Shown here: positions 36,801-45,379 of the stretch, piece by piece
Numbering within the stretch: position 1 is the stretch's first letter
How the letters are laid out: each line of letters opens with the position of its first letter
Translations under genes and position numbers: made by a program
NCBI GenBank assembly: GCA_964604825.1
Contig: CAZSAL010000004.1
Coordinates: 1-64,000, forward strand
From: CAZSAL01 sp964604825
GTDB taxonomy: Bacteria > Elusimicrobiota > Elusimicrobia > 2-01-FULL-59-12
Direction of reading: 5' to 3'
Length of the DNA: 64,000 bases
The notes under the pieces: generated by a model
Told to the model about the DNA's origin: nothing
The model's input: only the letters and a program-made list of their open reading frames with translations
Databases searched by the model: none

Positions 36801-36943
36801 TAGCCTTTTTAGATTTTCTAAGGGAATTTGCGGTTACAAGGAAGAGACAGCTGTTCTTTGCAACAGCAAATACGAGACTCGCAAATCTATTTACTAAGAA
36901 GTTTTCTTTCTTGGGTGACGAATTCGTAAATATTACCCTATGA
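33830..36943 (+). CDS. Rad50/SMC-like ATPase with zinc-hook motif
   Basis: The first 190 residues form an unknown domain. Then comes an ABC-type head: LDRLDIRNFR, Walker A GPNGVGKT at residues 225-232, long coiled coils, a CPLC zinc-hook motif at Cys604/Cys607, the ISTGQRAALALS signature (about 946-957) and Walker B with Asp979-Asp980 (MILIDDAVANVDD). SMC-like ATPases of this build sense foreign DNA ends or structures in Lamassu-type and related systems. With a nitrilase as partner it could form a sensor-effector pair. The absence of a LmuC-like third gene sets it apart from Lamassu. Confidence 0.85.
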   Translation: MNLASLETFLDKNFQVVEHRKSERIITAHLIRRECVVAMYFFDYSEHILEPGFNLSTFQEDNIAKEYYKQSSWLQWNMNLIFVMTPEHFHNIAGSPTQISIEADRLYCRKHICSVTDLDSLFPLSKPIFSDSQGMSSDLTSRWHEKLAGAGLHDVLSEAPFAQVIREIIEPPSDKVPSPQIDLSTRDVSDNAGLKVQLDRLDIRNFRVKPSHKAYKLGMVNIICGPNGVGKTSFLEAIELCLCGRTFRGGAQLGSDIAYWVRGLGQSLTLALDDNRLYQSRDLRWYNNRYSRGNNLSHSFNKFNFYDTDQAYRLSYKTDPNEIRSAFASLALGERVNFFDERIRRVRHELGDELIRRQARIKALEAQIQQNELEIKELSLGLPPPEPILEVLTNDLRRILWKGSIPLENDNNLSTIEAPLLDARSKLRELMQILNPWVSPLSKKAIADVDTKLSKVLSKVAELEARIENSSKSGNATQTAINGKLRTVELLKRALEYARIGPWNRFSGVDERIAKLENTLTRLDVVLQLISDCDTTLFQDNHTPVLTYVQQLTSKCEAFQAELDRMSKAINNLRKTLDHLGQLSSDLRRIGLEIISLKPDSEECPLCHANHPKGELKVHVEQVDSRLATLPDLEKLNAQYSKLTTNLKDARQLLDSARMIQRAIREYSSAPNSDRVDFVAAIASLKGILPAREIAANEHGREVAFRQSLAAKRLSEDDLRTIAADLTEMKDGFQLHLQTEESLSVQLNNLNEEILTLRQELTKHGAERQRDQQALLTLCQDVLIEETDTQKSLLIIRSRSTACRRAIGNLQDIEQAIDVSDDMILTDLLNVTERALGYLGKLNQLRTEAQSRTKALQFRSNAVATLKAQHLAESEPLRRIKNALEPLEYIVQHDNKEQALETFFAAYRDRILQIFRTMHSPREFDDIMISDSTVTLRNLNGNISGLNNISTGQRAALALSIFLSLNASLQDGPSMILIDDAVANVDDINCVAFLDFLREFAVTRKRQLFFATANTRLANLFTKKFSFLGDEFVNITL

Positions 36944-37019
36944 GACCCTCGATCAAGTATTTAGAAGAATTGGCGCTCATCATTTGTTCGAATCGCCGTA
37001 CATCCTTAATAGGTATCTG

Positions 37020-38591
37020 ATGCCAAACAACTTAGCCGAACTCGAAATGAAACTCTGGGACGCCGCAGATGAGCTTCGGGCCAATTCCAAGCTTAGTGCT
37101 GCCGAGTATTCCACCCCGGTGCTGGGGCTCATCTTCCTCCGGTTTGCAGACCACAAGTTCACCGTAGCCGAAAAGGAACTATCCAAGACCGGTACGGGCC
37201 GCCGCACCATCGGGAAAACTGACTACCAAGCCCGGGGTGTGCTTTACCTACCCCCCGAAGCACGATTCTCCCGATTGATCGCCCTCCCGGAGGGAGAGAA
37301 TATTGGCAAAGCCCTTAACGATGCCATGAAGGTGATCGAAGCCGACAACGAGGACCTCAGGGGCATCCTTCCGAAAACCTACACGCAATTTGAGAACAAG
37401 ATGCTTGTCGAGCTTCTGAAACTTATGAACTCGATCCCTATGGATATCGAAGGGGACGCCTTTGGAAAAATTTACGAATACTTCCTTGGGGAATTTGCCT
37501 TGACCGAGGGCAGGGATGGAGGAGAATTCTTTACGCCGACCCCTATCGTAAAGCTCATCGTCGAGGTCATCGAGCCCTTTCACGGCAAGATCTATGACCC
37601 CGCTTGTGGTTCTGGGGGCATGTTTGTGCAGTCTGCCCGATTTGTGGAAAACCACAAAAAGAGAGCATCCGATGAGATAAGCGTCTACGGGCAGGAAAAA
37701 ACGGCAGAAACAGTACGGCTCTGCAAAATGAACCTCGCTGTCCATGGACTTTCAGGCGACATTCGAGAAGCCATCTCGTATTACGACGATCTCCATAATT
37801 CGCCGGGACAGTTTGATTTCGTAATGGCAAATCCACCCTTTAACGTGGATCGTGTAGATAAAGAGCGCATCAAGGATGATAAGAGGCGATTCCCATTCGG
37901 GATGCCTTCCATCGACAATGCCAACTTTTTGTGGATTCAACTCTTTCTGAGCTCCTTAAACAAAACGGGAAGAGCAGGATTTGTCATGACTAACACAGCC
38001 GCAGATGCACGATCTTCTGAAATGGAGATTCGGAAGAAGATTATTACGTCGAATGTAGTTAACGCAATCGTTTCTGTTGGCCCAAATATGTTCTACACGG
38101 TCATTCTCCCCTGTGATCTTTGGTTTTTTGACAAAGCCAAGTCTAAGACGAAACAATCCGGCACTATCCTATTCCTTGATGCCCGTGATATATATCACCA
38201 GATTGATCGATCCCATAGAGATTGGACAGATGACCAAATTGGCTTTCTAGGAAATATCGTGCGACTCTATCGGGGTGAATCTTTGGATTTTAAACAAGGC
38301 GGGAGAGATACTGAATTGAAGATCTTGGAGTTATTCGGTAAAAAGCCAAAGTATACGGACATCCCCGGTCTTTGCAAGGTGGTCACGCTGAAGGATGTTG
38401 AAACTCAGAATTGGTCCTTGAGTCCGGGCAGTTATGTGGGGGTCGATTCAGGAATGAAGTTTAATCAAGACCGATTTGGCCAAAGCTTTGAGGTCTTAAC
38501 TCAGCAATTCGTTCAACTTACTTCAGAGGCACATCTTCTCGAATCCACAATTGTTCGAAACGTGAAGACTATCCTCAAGACTCTAGAATGA
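37020..38591 (+). CDS. hsdM: Type I restriction-modification methylase HsdM
   Basis: The N-terminal helical domain reads LWDAADELR and LGLIFLRFADHKF, typical of HsdM. The SAM-binding motif is DPACGSGGMF (from Asp194) and the adenine-methylation motif is NPPF (Asn271-Phe274). It methylates adenine within the site chosen by HsdS. ATG 37020 fits the family start; TTG 36984 is upstream in frame. It is coupled to hsdS by ATGA, and hsdR follows, so the system is complete. Confidence 0.95.
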   Translation: MPNNLAELEMKLWDAADELRANSKLSAAEYSTPVLGLIFLRFADHKFTVAEKELSKTGTGRRTIGKTDYQARGVLYLPPEARFSRLIALPEGENIGKALNDAMKVIEADNEDLRGILPKTYTQFENKMLVELLKLMNSIPMDIEGDAFGKIYEYFLGEFALTEGRDGGEFFTPTPIVKLIVEVIEPFHGKIYDPACGSGGMFVQSARFVENHKKRASDEISVYGQEKTAETVRLCKMNLAVHGLSGDIREAISYYDDLHNSPGQFDFVMANPPFNVDRVDKERIKDDKRRFPFGMPSIDNANFLWIQLFLSSLNKTGRAGFVMTNTAADARSSEMEIRKKIITSNVVNAIVSVGPNMFYTVILPCDLWFFDKAKSKTKQSGTILFLDARDIYHQIDRSHRDWTDDQIGFLGNIVRLYRGESLDFKQGGRDTELKILELFGKKPKYTDIPGLCKVVTLKDVETQNWSLSPGSYVGVDSGMKFNQDRFGQSFEVLTQQFVQLTSEAHLLESTIVRNVKTILKTLE

Positions 38592-39796
38592 AGCTTTCCG
38601 ATTACGTAGCCTTCAATCCTCGTGTTTCTTTGGAAAAAGGAGTGAGGGCTAACTTTGTCTCAATGGATGCGATTAGGCCGGGGCTTCGTTATGTATACCC
38701 CGACCAGGAAAGAATAGTGAATGGCTCCGGGTCAAGATTTGTTCCAGGAGATATTCTCTTTGCACGCATCACGCCATGCTTAGAGAATGGAAAGATCGCT
38801 CAATATTCCGGTGATTCTAATGGTTTTGGCTCAACTGAGTTCTTCGTACTCCATGCGATCGAATCTTCAACCGATCCGGCATATCTCTATTACTTCTCGC
38901 AGAAATCTGATTTACGAGCCGCCGCTGCTAAGAGTATGACAGGGGCGTCGGGTCGACAAAGGGCAAACATCGACGCTTTAAAGGAATATCCATGCGTATT
39001 CCCATCTTTGCGTGAGCAACGTTCTATTGCCGCCGTTCTTACGGCCTATGATGAGCTTATCGATAATACCCTCAAACGTATAAGAATTCTGGAAAAGATC
39101 GCGCATTCTATCTTTCGAGATTGGTTCGTGTTATATCGCTTTCCTGGTCACGAAACTCAACGGTTTACCAAATCACCTCTAGGCCGAGTTCCAACAAAGT
39201 GGTCAGTTAAAAAGGCGACAGAGGCCATTTTTGTAAATCCTAAAACAGTGGTGAGAAAGCGTAAATCTATCCCTTTTGTCTCAATGAGTTGTCTTTCAGA
39301 TGATTCAATGATTATTCGTGACGGAGAGACTAGAAGTGCAGCTTCTGGGCCAAAGTTTCAGAAGGGCGATACGCTTTTTGCTCGCATTACTCCTTGCCTA
39401 GAAAACGGCAAAACAGGGTTTGTTCAATTTTTAGTGGGTGACGAGCCTGCTTGTGGATCAACTGAATTCATCGTCTTGCGTTCAAAGACCTTGTGTCCAG
39501 AATATGTGTACTTATTGGCACGTACAGATGAATTCCGCGGCAACGCCATTAAGAGTATGACCGGAGCAACCGGACGCCAGCGAGTCAGGGAGTCCTGTTT
39601 TGACAACTTTCTGATAGCTCATCCTGACACAGATACTTTGAAGAACTTCCATGATTGTGTAAGCCCAATCTTTCACCAAATATACTTGTTATTCTTGAGA
39701 AATCAGAATCTTCAACGGACCCGAGATTTGATCTTGCCCTGTCTTATCTCTGGCCAACTCGGACTGAGCCAAATGGAGAACCCCACCAAATCATGA
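38588..39796 (+). CDS. hsdS: Type I specificity subunit HsdS
   Basis: Two target-recognition domains with the same internal layout can be seen. Each carries FARITPCLENGK, then GSTEF and a KSMTGA(S/T)GRQR stretch, at about residues 55-120 and 255-325, separated by conserved helices. Each domain reads one half of a split DNA site; the sequence read cannot be predicted here. The length (402 residues) and position are normal. Confidence 0.93.
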   Translation: MKLSDYVAFNPRVSLEKGVRANFVSMDAIRPGLRYVYPDQERIVNGSGSRFVPGDILFARITPCLENGKIAQYSGDSNGFGSTEFFVLHAIESSTDPAYLYYFSQKSDLRAAAAKSMTGASGRQRANIDALKEYPCVFPSLREQRSIAAVLTAYDELIDNTLKRIRILEKIAHSIFRDWFVLYRFPGHETQRFTKSPLGRVPTKWSVKKATEAIFVNPKTVVRKRKSIPFVSMSCLSDDSMIIRDGETRSAASGPKFQKGDTLFARITPCLENGKTGFVQFLVGDEPACGSTEFIVLRSKTLCPEYVYLLARTDEFRGNAIKSMTGATGRQRVRESCFDNFLIAHPDTDTLKNFHDCVSPIFHQIYLLFLRNQNLQRTRDLILPCLISGQLGLSQMENPTKS

Positions 39797-42700
39797 CCCT
39801 TTCCGGCTATTCCGAGGATCGCCTTATACAGGCCCCGACCGTTGAGCTATTCGGCAAGCTGAAATGGGACACGGCAGATTGTATGGGCGAGTTCGATAGC
39901 GGAAAAAGCACGCTTGGCAGGGAATCGAAAGGCGACGTCGTGCTGGTCAAGAAATTGCGCCCCGCCCTTCGCAAACTGAACCCGGACCTGCCAGAAGAGG
40001 CCATCTCCCTTGCCATCGAAGAGATCACCCGTGACCGGAGCGTGATGAGCCCGGTTGCCGCCAACAAGGAAATCTACGAGGCGTTGAAAACCGTGGTGAA
40101 GGTTTCTTGCCGGAGCCAGGAGGCGCAGGAAGAGGAGACGTACACGGTCAACGTGGTCGATTGGCAGACGCCAGCAAACAACGATTTCTTCCTTGCGTCG
40201 CAGTTTTGGGTGGCAGGGGATATGTATACCCGTCGTGCGGACTTGGTCGGTTTCGTCAACGGGCTCCCCCTGGTTTTCATCGAATTGAAGGCCGCTCACC
40301 GCAACTTGGAAGAAGCCTACCGGGGCAACTTGCGGGACTACCGAACAGCCATCCCGAAACTCTTTTGGTACAACGCCTTCAACGTCCTATCCAACGGTAT
40401 CGACAGCCGGATCGGCACGATCACGAGCGATTGGGAGCACTTCGCCGAATGGAAGAAGATCAACAGCGAGGGCGAAGAGGGCATTATTTCCTTGGAAACG
40501 ATAATCAGGGGAGTCTGTGATAAGGAAAAGCTCCTTGATTTGGTCGAGAATTTCACCCTATTCGTCGAAGCGAAGGGCGGTCCGGTCAAGATGTTGGCCA
40601 AGAACCATCAGTATCTTGGCGTAAACAATGCCGTTCAGGCGTTGACCCAGATCAAAGAGAAAAAGGGCCGTCTCGGCGTCTTTTGGCATACGCAGGGAAG
40701 CGGGAAGAGCTATTCAATGGTGTTCTTTTCGCAGAAGGTCCTCCGGAAGAAGCCAGGTAATTGGACGTTCCTTGTCGTAACCGATCGTAAAGAGCTGGAC
40801 ACTCAGATTTATAGGAACTTCGCTAGTGCCGGGGCGGTCACGGAACAGGAAGCGCAGGCGACTAGCGGGGCTCACCTGAAACAGCTTCTCAGGGAAGATC
40901 ATCGCTTTGTTTTTACCTTGATCCAGAAGTTCGGGACGGACGGGGGCGCAGCCTTTCCCGTGCTTTCGGAGCGTTCCGACATTATTGTAATCACCGACGA
41001 AGCACACCGATCGCAATACGATACCCTGGCCTTGAATATGCGGACGGCATTACCCCAGGCCGCCTTCATCGCTTTTACTGGGACACCTCTCATCGTCGGC
41101 GAAGAGAAGACCAAGGATGTCTTCGGCGATTACGTCAGTGTCTACAACTTCCGGCAATCCGTGATCGATGGGTCTACCGTCCCGCTTTACTACGAGAACC
41201 GCATCCCGGAGCTTCAGCTTACTAACCAGCATCTGAACGAGGATATGGAAACATTGCTTGAGGCCACCGACTTGGACGAGAACCAGCAGCGACGCCTCGA
41301 GCAGGAGTTCAGCCGGGAATACCACTTGATCACCCGCGAGGATCGCCTGAAACGGATAGCGGAAGACGTGGTCGAACACTTCACGGGCCGGGGCTTTCAG
41401 GGCAAGGCGATGGTCATCAGCATCGACAAAGCTACCGCCGTTAAGATGTATGACCGAGTCAAAACCCGTTGGCCGATTCATTTAGCCAAGCTGCGCCAGG
41501 AACTTCAAAGCACCCAGGATGCCGAACAGAAAGCCGATTTGGAAAGACGGATCACCTTCATGCAAACGACGGACATGGCGGTCGTCGTATCACAGGGGCA
41601 GAACGAGGTTGAGGATTTGAAAGCAAAAGGGGTGGACATTACGCCTCACCGCTATCGTATGGTCCACGAAGATTTAGAAACCAAGTTCAAGACTTCCGAA
41701 GACCCGCTACGACTCGTTTTCGTTTGCGCCATGTGGATGACGGGCTTTGATGTCCCGTCATGTTCAACGATCTACCTGGACAAGCCGATGCGGAACCACA
41801 CGCTTATGCAGACGATCGCCCGGGCTAACCGTGTATGCGGCGAGAAACTGAACGGCTTGATCGTGGATTACGCCGGCGTCTTTCGCAGTCTGCAGAAAGC
41901 CTTGGCTATCTACGGCACAGGGGTAGGCGGCACGGCGACCCAAGGCGATATGCCCGTTCAGGCCAAGCAGGAACTTATTGAAGGATTGCGCCACCACGTG
42001 GCACTGACGGTCGATCTATGCGAATCAAAGGGCGTAGACCTGTCGAAGATTATTACGAGCACGGCGTTCGAGCGTGTTAAGCAGATGGAGGATGCCCGGG
42101 AGACCATGATCGCTGACGACCAGACAAAGAAGCAGTTTTTGGCTTCTGCGACTTCTATTCACCGCCTTTTCAAAGCCATCCTTCCTGACCCGGCCGCAAA
42201 GGAATTGTCGCCACAATGTTCGGCTATCGTCAGGCTGGCCGACAGCATCCGTTCGTTGGCAGGACCCGTCGATATCTCTGAAGTCATGCAGGATGTCGAA
42301 GAATTGTTGGACGATTCCGTGGCGTCCGCCGGGTACGTGATCCGGGATCGGGGGCCAGAGAAGCGGATCGACTTATCTAAGATTGATTTTGAAGCCCTTC
42401 AGAAGAAGTTTGCTGCCGGATACAAACGGACGGAGATTGAACGGCTGAAGGCTTTGCTTCAAGGGCGACTCGTTGTCCTTGTGCAAAAGAATCGCACGAG
42501 GATGGACTTCCTTGAACGCTTCCAGAAGATGATGGATGAATACAACGCCGGGGCGGTCAACATCGATGAGTTCTTCAAGCAATTGGTTGCCTTCTCCCGG
42601 CAGTTGGACGACGAAGACAAGCGGGGGATTACCCAGAATTTAAGCGAAGAAGAGCTGGCCGTCTTCGATCTGCTCACAAAGCCGGAGCCAAAGCTCACCA

Positions 42701-42954
42701 AGAAGGCCGAAGTGGAAGTGAAGAAGGTAGCGAAGCAATTATTAGAGAAATTAAAAGCTGAAAAACTCGTTCTCGACTGGCGGAAACGTCAGCAATCCCG
42801 GGCCGCTGTCCGGCTATGTATCGAAGAAGTTCTTGACCAACTACCGCAGGATCTCTATCCCAAGCCAGTCTATGCCAAAAAATGCGACCTAGCCTATCAG
42901 CACATCTACGAAGCTTACTATGGAAGTGGCGCAAGCATCTATCAGACGGCATGA
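39793..42954 (+). CDS. hsdR: Type I restriction endonuclease HsdR
   Basis: The N-terminal nuclease has the PD-(D/E)xK elements RRADLVGF and VFIELKAAH. The motor domain follows with Walker A QGSGKS (Gln301-Ser306) and the DEAH box at 402-405, then MTGFDVPS and QTIARANR helicase motifs. It translocates DNA and cuts unmethylated DNA at a distance. ATG 39793 overlaps the hsdS stop and fits the family start; the frame from 39655 lies within hsdS. The length (1053 residues) is normal. Confidence 0.95.
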   Translation: MTLSGYSEDRLIQAPTVELFGKLKWDTADCMGEFDSGKSTLGRESKGDVVLVKKLRPALRKLNPDLPEEAISLAIEEITRDRSVMSPVAANKEIYEALKTVVKVSCRSQEAQEEETYTVNVVDWQTPANNDFFLASQFWVAGDMYTRRADLVGFVNGLPLVFIELKAAHRNLEEAYRGNLRDYRTAIPKLFWYNAFNVLSNGIDSRIGTITSDWEHFAEWKKINSEGEEGIISLETIIRGVCDKEKLLDLVENFTLFVEAKGGPVKMLAKNHQYLGVNNAVQALTQIKEKKGRLGVFWHTQGSGKSYSMVFFSQKVLRKKPGNWTFLVVTDRKELDTQIYRNFASAGAVTEQEAQATSGAHLKQLLREDHRFVFTLIQKFGTDGGAAFPVLSERSDIIVITDEAHRSQYDTLALNMRTALPQAAFIAFTGTPLIVGEEKTKDVFGDYVSVYNFRQSVIDGSTVPLYYENRIPELQLTNQHLNEDMETLLEATDLDENQQRRLEQEFSREYHLITREDRLKRIAEDVVEHFTGRGFQGKAMVISIDKATAVKMYDRVKTRWPIHLAKLRQELQSTQDAEQKADLERRITFMQTTDMAVVVSQGQNEVEDLKAKGVDITPHRYRMVHEDLETKFKTSEDPLRLVFVCAMWMTGFDVPSCSTIYLDKPMRNHTLMQTIARANRVCGEKLNGLIVDYAGVFRSLQKALAIYGTGVGGTATQGDMPVQAKQELIEGLRHHVALTVDLCESKGVDLSKIITSTAFERVKQMEDARETMIADDQTKKQFLASATSIHRLFKAILPDPAAKELSPQCSAIVRLADSIRSLAGPVDISEVMQDVEELLDDSVASAGYVIRDRGPEKRIDLSKIDFEALQKKFAAGYKRTEIERLKALLQGRLVVLVQKNRTRMDFLERFQKMMDEYNAGAVNIDEFFKQLVAFSRQLDDEDKRGITQNLSEEELAVFDLLTKPEPKLTKKAEVEVKKVAKQLLEKLKAEKLVLDWRKRQQSRAAVRLCIEEVLDQLPQDLYPKPVYAKKCDLAYQHIYEAYYGSGASIYQTA

Positions 42955-43285
42955 TCCCCTGCAACTCAGCCAACCGCGCAATCTAATTTCCGCTTAATTC
43001 TTTAATTCTTCCTTCTCAGGCCCACGCTTAAGTCCACGAATTTCGGGAATATTTTTGCGTTTTCGACACTAATGCTTGGACCGTTGTACAGGCATTGATC
43101 AGGAGACGAGCATGGAGCGCCAGAAAGGGTCTGGGTACCCCGGATTGGGTGGGGAACTTGGCAATCAGGGTAGGCAGGATACGCATTTTGTAAACAAAAT
43201 GCCCTCGCCCCCGATTGCGGCCCTTCGGGCCGCGGCTCTTGCGGGCTCCTGCCTTACCCTGATTGCCGACCTTAAGGAGGTTTCA
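42955..43285. other. Non-coding gap with nested inverted repeats (43160-43267)
   Basis: No gene is convincing here. GGCAATCAGGGTAGGCAGGA at 43160-43179 pairs with 43247-43267, with one extra base. Inside are a nine-base inverted repeat GCATTTTGT/ACAAAATGC (43183-43202) and a GCGGCCC/GGGCCGC hairpin (43217-43233). This lies directly upstream of the mobC and relaxase genes, where an origin of transfer is expected. An attenuator or RNA regulator is the alternative. Confidence 0.5.
43043..43077 (+). repeat. 35-base direct repeat, left copy
   Basis: This sequence matches 44778-44812 at 32 of 35 positions, including an unbroken TTTTCGACACTAA core. The two copies flank the mobC-relaxase pair. They may be promoter or operator elements shared by two transcripts, or the edges of an inserted mobilisation cassette. 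Confidence 0.7.
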
Positions 43286-43684
43286 ATGAAGAGAAAACCG
43301 GCATCCGAATTGTTGAGCAAGATTGTGAACGTGCGCGTACCTTATGACGAATACCATGGATTCCGCAAGCTGGCGGAGTATCTCAAAGTCAGCCCGGGCA
43401 GGTTGATCCGACACATCCTCCGCGAAAACTACATGGGACAATCCGATCCCTTGCCCGACCACATGAAAGGCTTCCGCGAGGCCGTTAACCAGCTGGCGGC
43501 AGCCGGCCGTAATCTCAATCAACTAGCCCGCGCTGCCAACAGCGGGCAACGGGTCGATCAAACTGAGGCCCAAGCTGTCATGGCTGAGATCCAAGCAGCG
43601 CTCAATCGAATGGGTGTGGAAATCAAAGCCTACATGTCGCGGCGCCGCAAACTGGAATGCGTTGAGCCCCGAAAAGCCGCTTGA
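43286..43684 (+). CDS. MobC-like relaxosome accessory protein
   Basis: The small basic protein starts at ATG 43286, with a full AAGGAGG ribosome site. It contains a ribbon-helix-helix-like N-terminus (VRVPYDEYHGFRKLAEYL) and the MobC core AVNQLAAAGRNLNQLARAANS. MobC proteins bind oriT and help the relaxase nick it. It overlaps the relaxase gene, as is usual. The longer frame from 43076 covers the inverted repeats and is unlikely. Confidence 0.85.
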   Translation: MKRKPASELLSKIVNVRVPYDEYHGFRKLAEYLKVSPGRLIRHILRENYMGQSDPLPDHMKGFREAVNQLAAAGRNLNQLARAANSGQRVDQTEAQAVMAEIQAALNRMGVEIKAYMSRRRKLECVEPRKAA

Positions 43685-44642
43685 TTTCTCTTACCGGCCG
43701 CTCGTTAAAGGGCATGGCCTGGTCGTTGCCTTGCCGCTCGCAGAACGCCTGCGGGCGGCAAGGGGCGTTCCGCAGGCCGTGGTCAAAGTAGCTGGCTACG
43801 GTCACGGGACCCCGGCAGCCAAGCGCCTCCTCCGATACATCAGCCGCAAAGGGGAATTGCCGCTCGAAACTGAATTGGGGGAGGTTCTGACCACCACCGA
43901 TGAACAGAAGGCCCTAGTGAATGATTGGGCCATCGATTTTGACGCACGAGGGGACAGCCGAGATACCGTTCACCTCATCTTCTCCATGCCGCCGGGGTCT
44001 TCTCCCGAAGCCTTGCGCCGCACCATCCGGACGGTTCTGCAGCGGCGGTTCCAGGGGCATGAGGCGGTCTTTGCCATCCATGAAGACAAGAAGCATCCGC
44101 ATGCCCATGTGGTGGTCAAGATGTTCAATGTCGAAACTGAAAAGAAATTGCGCCTCAACCGACCCGACCTTTATCGCCTGCGCGAAATCTATGCTGAAGC
44201 CGCGCGAGAGGAAGGGGTTGAAATGGCCGTGTCACCCCGGGCCGCGCGGGGAATCGGACGAAAGGGCAGCCGTCGCGTCGCTCATCAGCTTCATCGCAAG
44301 GGGATCGTACCGCGCGCTGAGAAAGAGACCGCACGTGAAGTCCTTGAAAGTCTGGAAAAAGGCGATCTACGGGCGAAACCCTGGGAAGTCGCCATGCGGC
44401 GCCGCAATGACCTCGAAAGGCAAGCCTACCGAACCGAAGCCGAACGGCTCCGCACCGCCGCGCTCCAAAACGTCAAAGACAGGGACGCGCTCTTGAAGGC
44501 GGCGGCCGACCTCGAACGATTTTCCCGCGCGATGCCCACGCCCAAGACACTCCGCCAAACAATGATTGACCAGCTTCTCCAATCGCCGCGTCCCAAGAAT
44601 CCGGGATCCTCCCGGGACCACGACGGCGGTCTTGAGCGCTAA
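43662..44642 (+). CDS. Relaxase (MOBP/VirD2-like)
   Basis: The metal-binding triad His motif is HEDKKHPHAHVVVKMFN, and the upstream VHLIFSMPPGSS strand is typical of VirD2/MobA-type relaxases. A Tyr in RLLRYISRKG is a candidate nucleophile. The enzyme nicks oriT and pilots the strand through the channel. TTG 43662 is a reasonable start that overlaps mobC; starts further upstream lie within mobC. At 326 residues it is short, with little beyond the nuclease domain, so no primase or helicase domain is present. Confidence 0.85.
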   Translation: MSPEKPLDFSYRPLVKGHGLVVALPLAERLRAARGVPQAVVKVAGYGHGTPAAKRLLRYISRKGELPLETELGEVLTTTDEQKALVNDWAIDFDARGDSRDTVHLIFSMPPGSSPEALRRTIRTVLQRRFQGHEAVFAIHEDKKHPHAHVVVKMFNVETEKKLRLNRPDLYRLREIYAEAAREEGVEMAVSPRAARGIGRKGSRRVAHQLHRKGIVPRAEKETAREVLESLEKGDLRAKPWEVAMRRRNDLERQAYRTEAERLRTAALQNVKDRDALLKAAADLERFSRAMPTPKTLRQTMIDQLLQSPRPKNPGSSRDHDGGLER

Positions 44643-44777
44643 TCCCGATTCACCTCCACTGTTCGCTTTGTGCGCATCCCTCGTAGCTAGATAAATCTCC
44701 GCATGCTATTTTTCACCTTTTTATTTTGAGTTTCGTTGATTTTCTCCGCGCGAAATGAAAAGTGCCGAACCAGGTAA

Positions 44778-44812
44778 TCGGGAATATTTTCGAGTTTTCG
44801 ACACTAACGCTT
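44778..44812 (+). repeat. 35-base direct repeat, right copy
   Basis: This is the second copy of 43043-43077, about 40 bases before the gene at 44851. Its place upstream of the transfer operon supports a regulatory role. The rest of 44643-44850 is AT-rich and non-coding. Confidence 0.7.
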
Positions 44813-44850
44813 CGAAGGGCAGCACTATCGCAAGTTGGAAAGGAGCCGCT

Positions 44851-45099
44851 ATGCAGATGGAAATTGAAGGACAAGAGGTCGTCTACAAGGATCTTCCTGA
44901 TCTCCAGGGGAAGTTGACGGGACTCCTGGACAAGATCACGCAGGAGCGCGTGCTCCATGACCAGGAAGCCAAGCGCCTGCGTCATCAGGAGAAAAAGCTC
45001 CGTGCGTTTCTAGGGAATTCCGGCACTATGCCGGTCGCCACGACGGATCGTGACTCCGACCCGGCAGATGTCGCAGGCAAAGGGGGCGCCCATGAATAA
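44851..45099 (+). CDS. Small coiled-coil protein heading the transfer operon
   Basis: This 82-residue acidic protein has a GGAG ribosome site before ATG 44851. A helix from about residue 20 to 52 (KLTGLLDKITQERVLHDQEA) is likely to form a coiled coil. I know no family. It overlaps the VirB2 gene by eight bases and so is probably part of the transfer operon. Confidence 0.6.
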   Translation: MQMEIEGQEVVYKDLPDLQGKLTGLLDKITQERVLHDQEAKRLRHQEKKLRAFLGNSGTMPVATTDRDSDPADVAGKGGAHE

Positions 45100-45379
45100 C
45101 AGGGGGTTCCTCACATTGGGTCTGTTGGCTGTACTCATGCTTTCGGTCGCGCTTCCGGCCTTGGCTGACATGGGAGGCTTGCCTTGGGAAACACCCCTTC
45201 AAGTCGTTGTTAACGCTCTCAGCGGTTCCACCGGCACCCTCCTGGCCGTTCTGGCGGTCATGGCCGTTGGCGTGATGGCTTTAGCCGGGCGAGTCTCCTG
45301 GGCGCATGCAGGCGCGGTCCTTTTCGGAATCGCCTGCATCTTCGGTGCGGCGCGGATCGTGGCGATCTTCAATGGTTGA
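45092..45379 (+). CDS. virB2: VirB2/TrbC pilin
   Basis: A signal peptide (cleavage near ALPALA-D) is followed by two long hydrophobic helices separated by a short loop containing AGRVSWAH, the plan of VirB2/TrbC major pilins. The subunit would be cleaved, perhaps cyclised, and assembled into the conjugative pilus. The length (95 residues) is normal. Confidence 0.88.
   Translation: MNNRGFLTLGLLAVLMLSVALPALADMGGLPWETPLQVVVNALSGSTGTLLAVLAVMAVGVMALAGRVSWAHAGAVLFGIACIFGAARIVAIFNG

Noticed and set aside
33830..36943. Calling the Rad50-like/nitrilase pair a Lamassu system
   Set aside because: No LmuC-like third gene is present and the partner is a nitrilase-fold protein, so the name would go beyond the evidence.
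43076..43285. Longer N-terminus for MobC
   Set aside because: It would cover the inverted repeats; a full AAGGAGG stands before ATG 43286 and the MobC pattern starts there.
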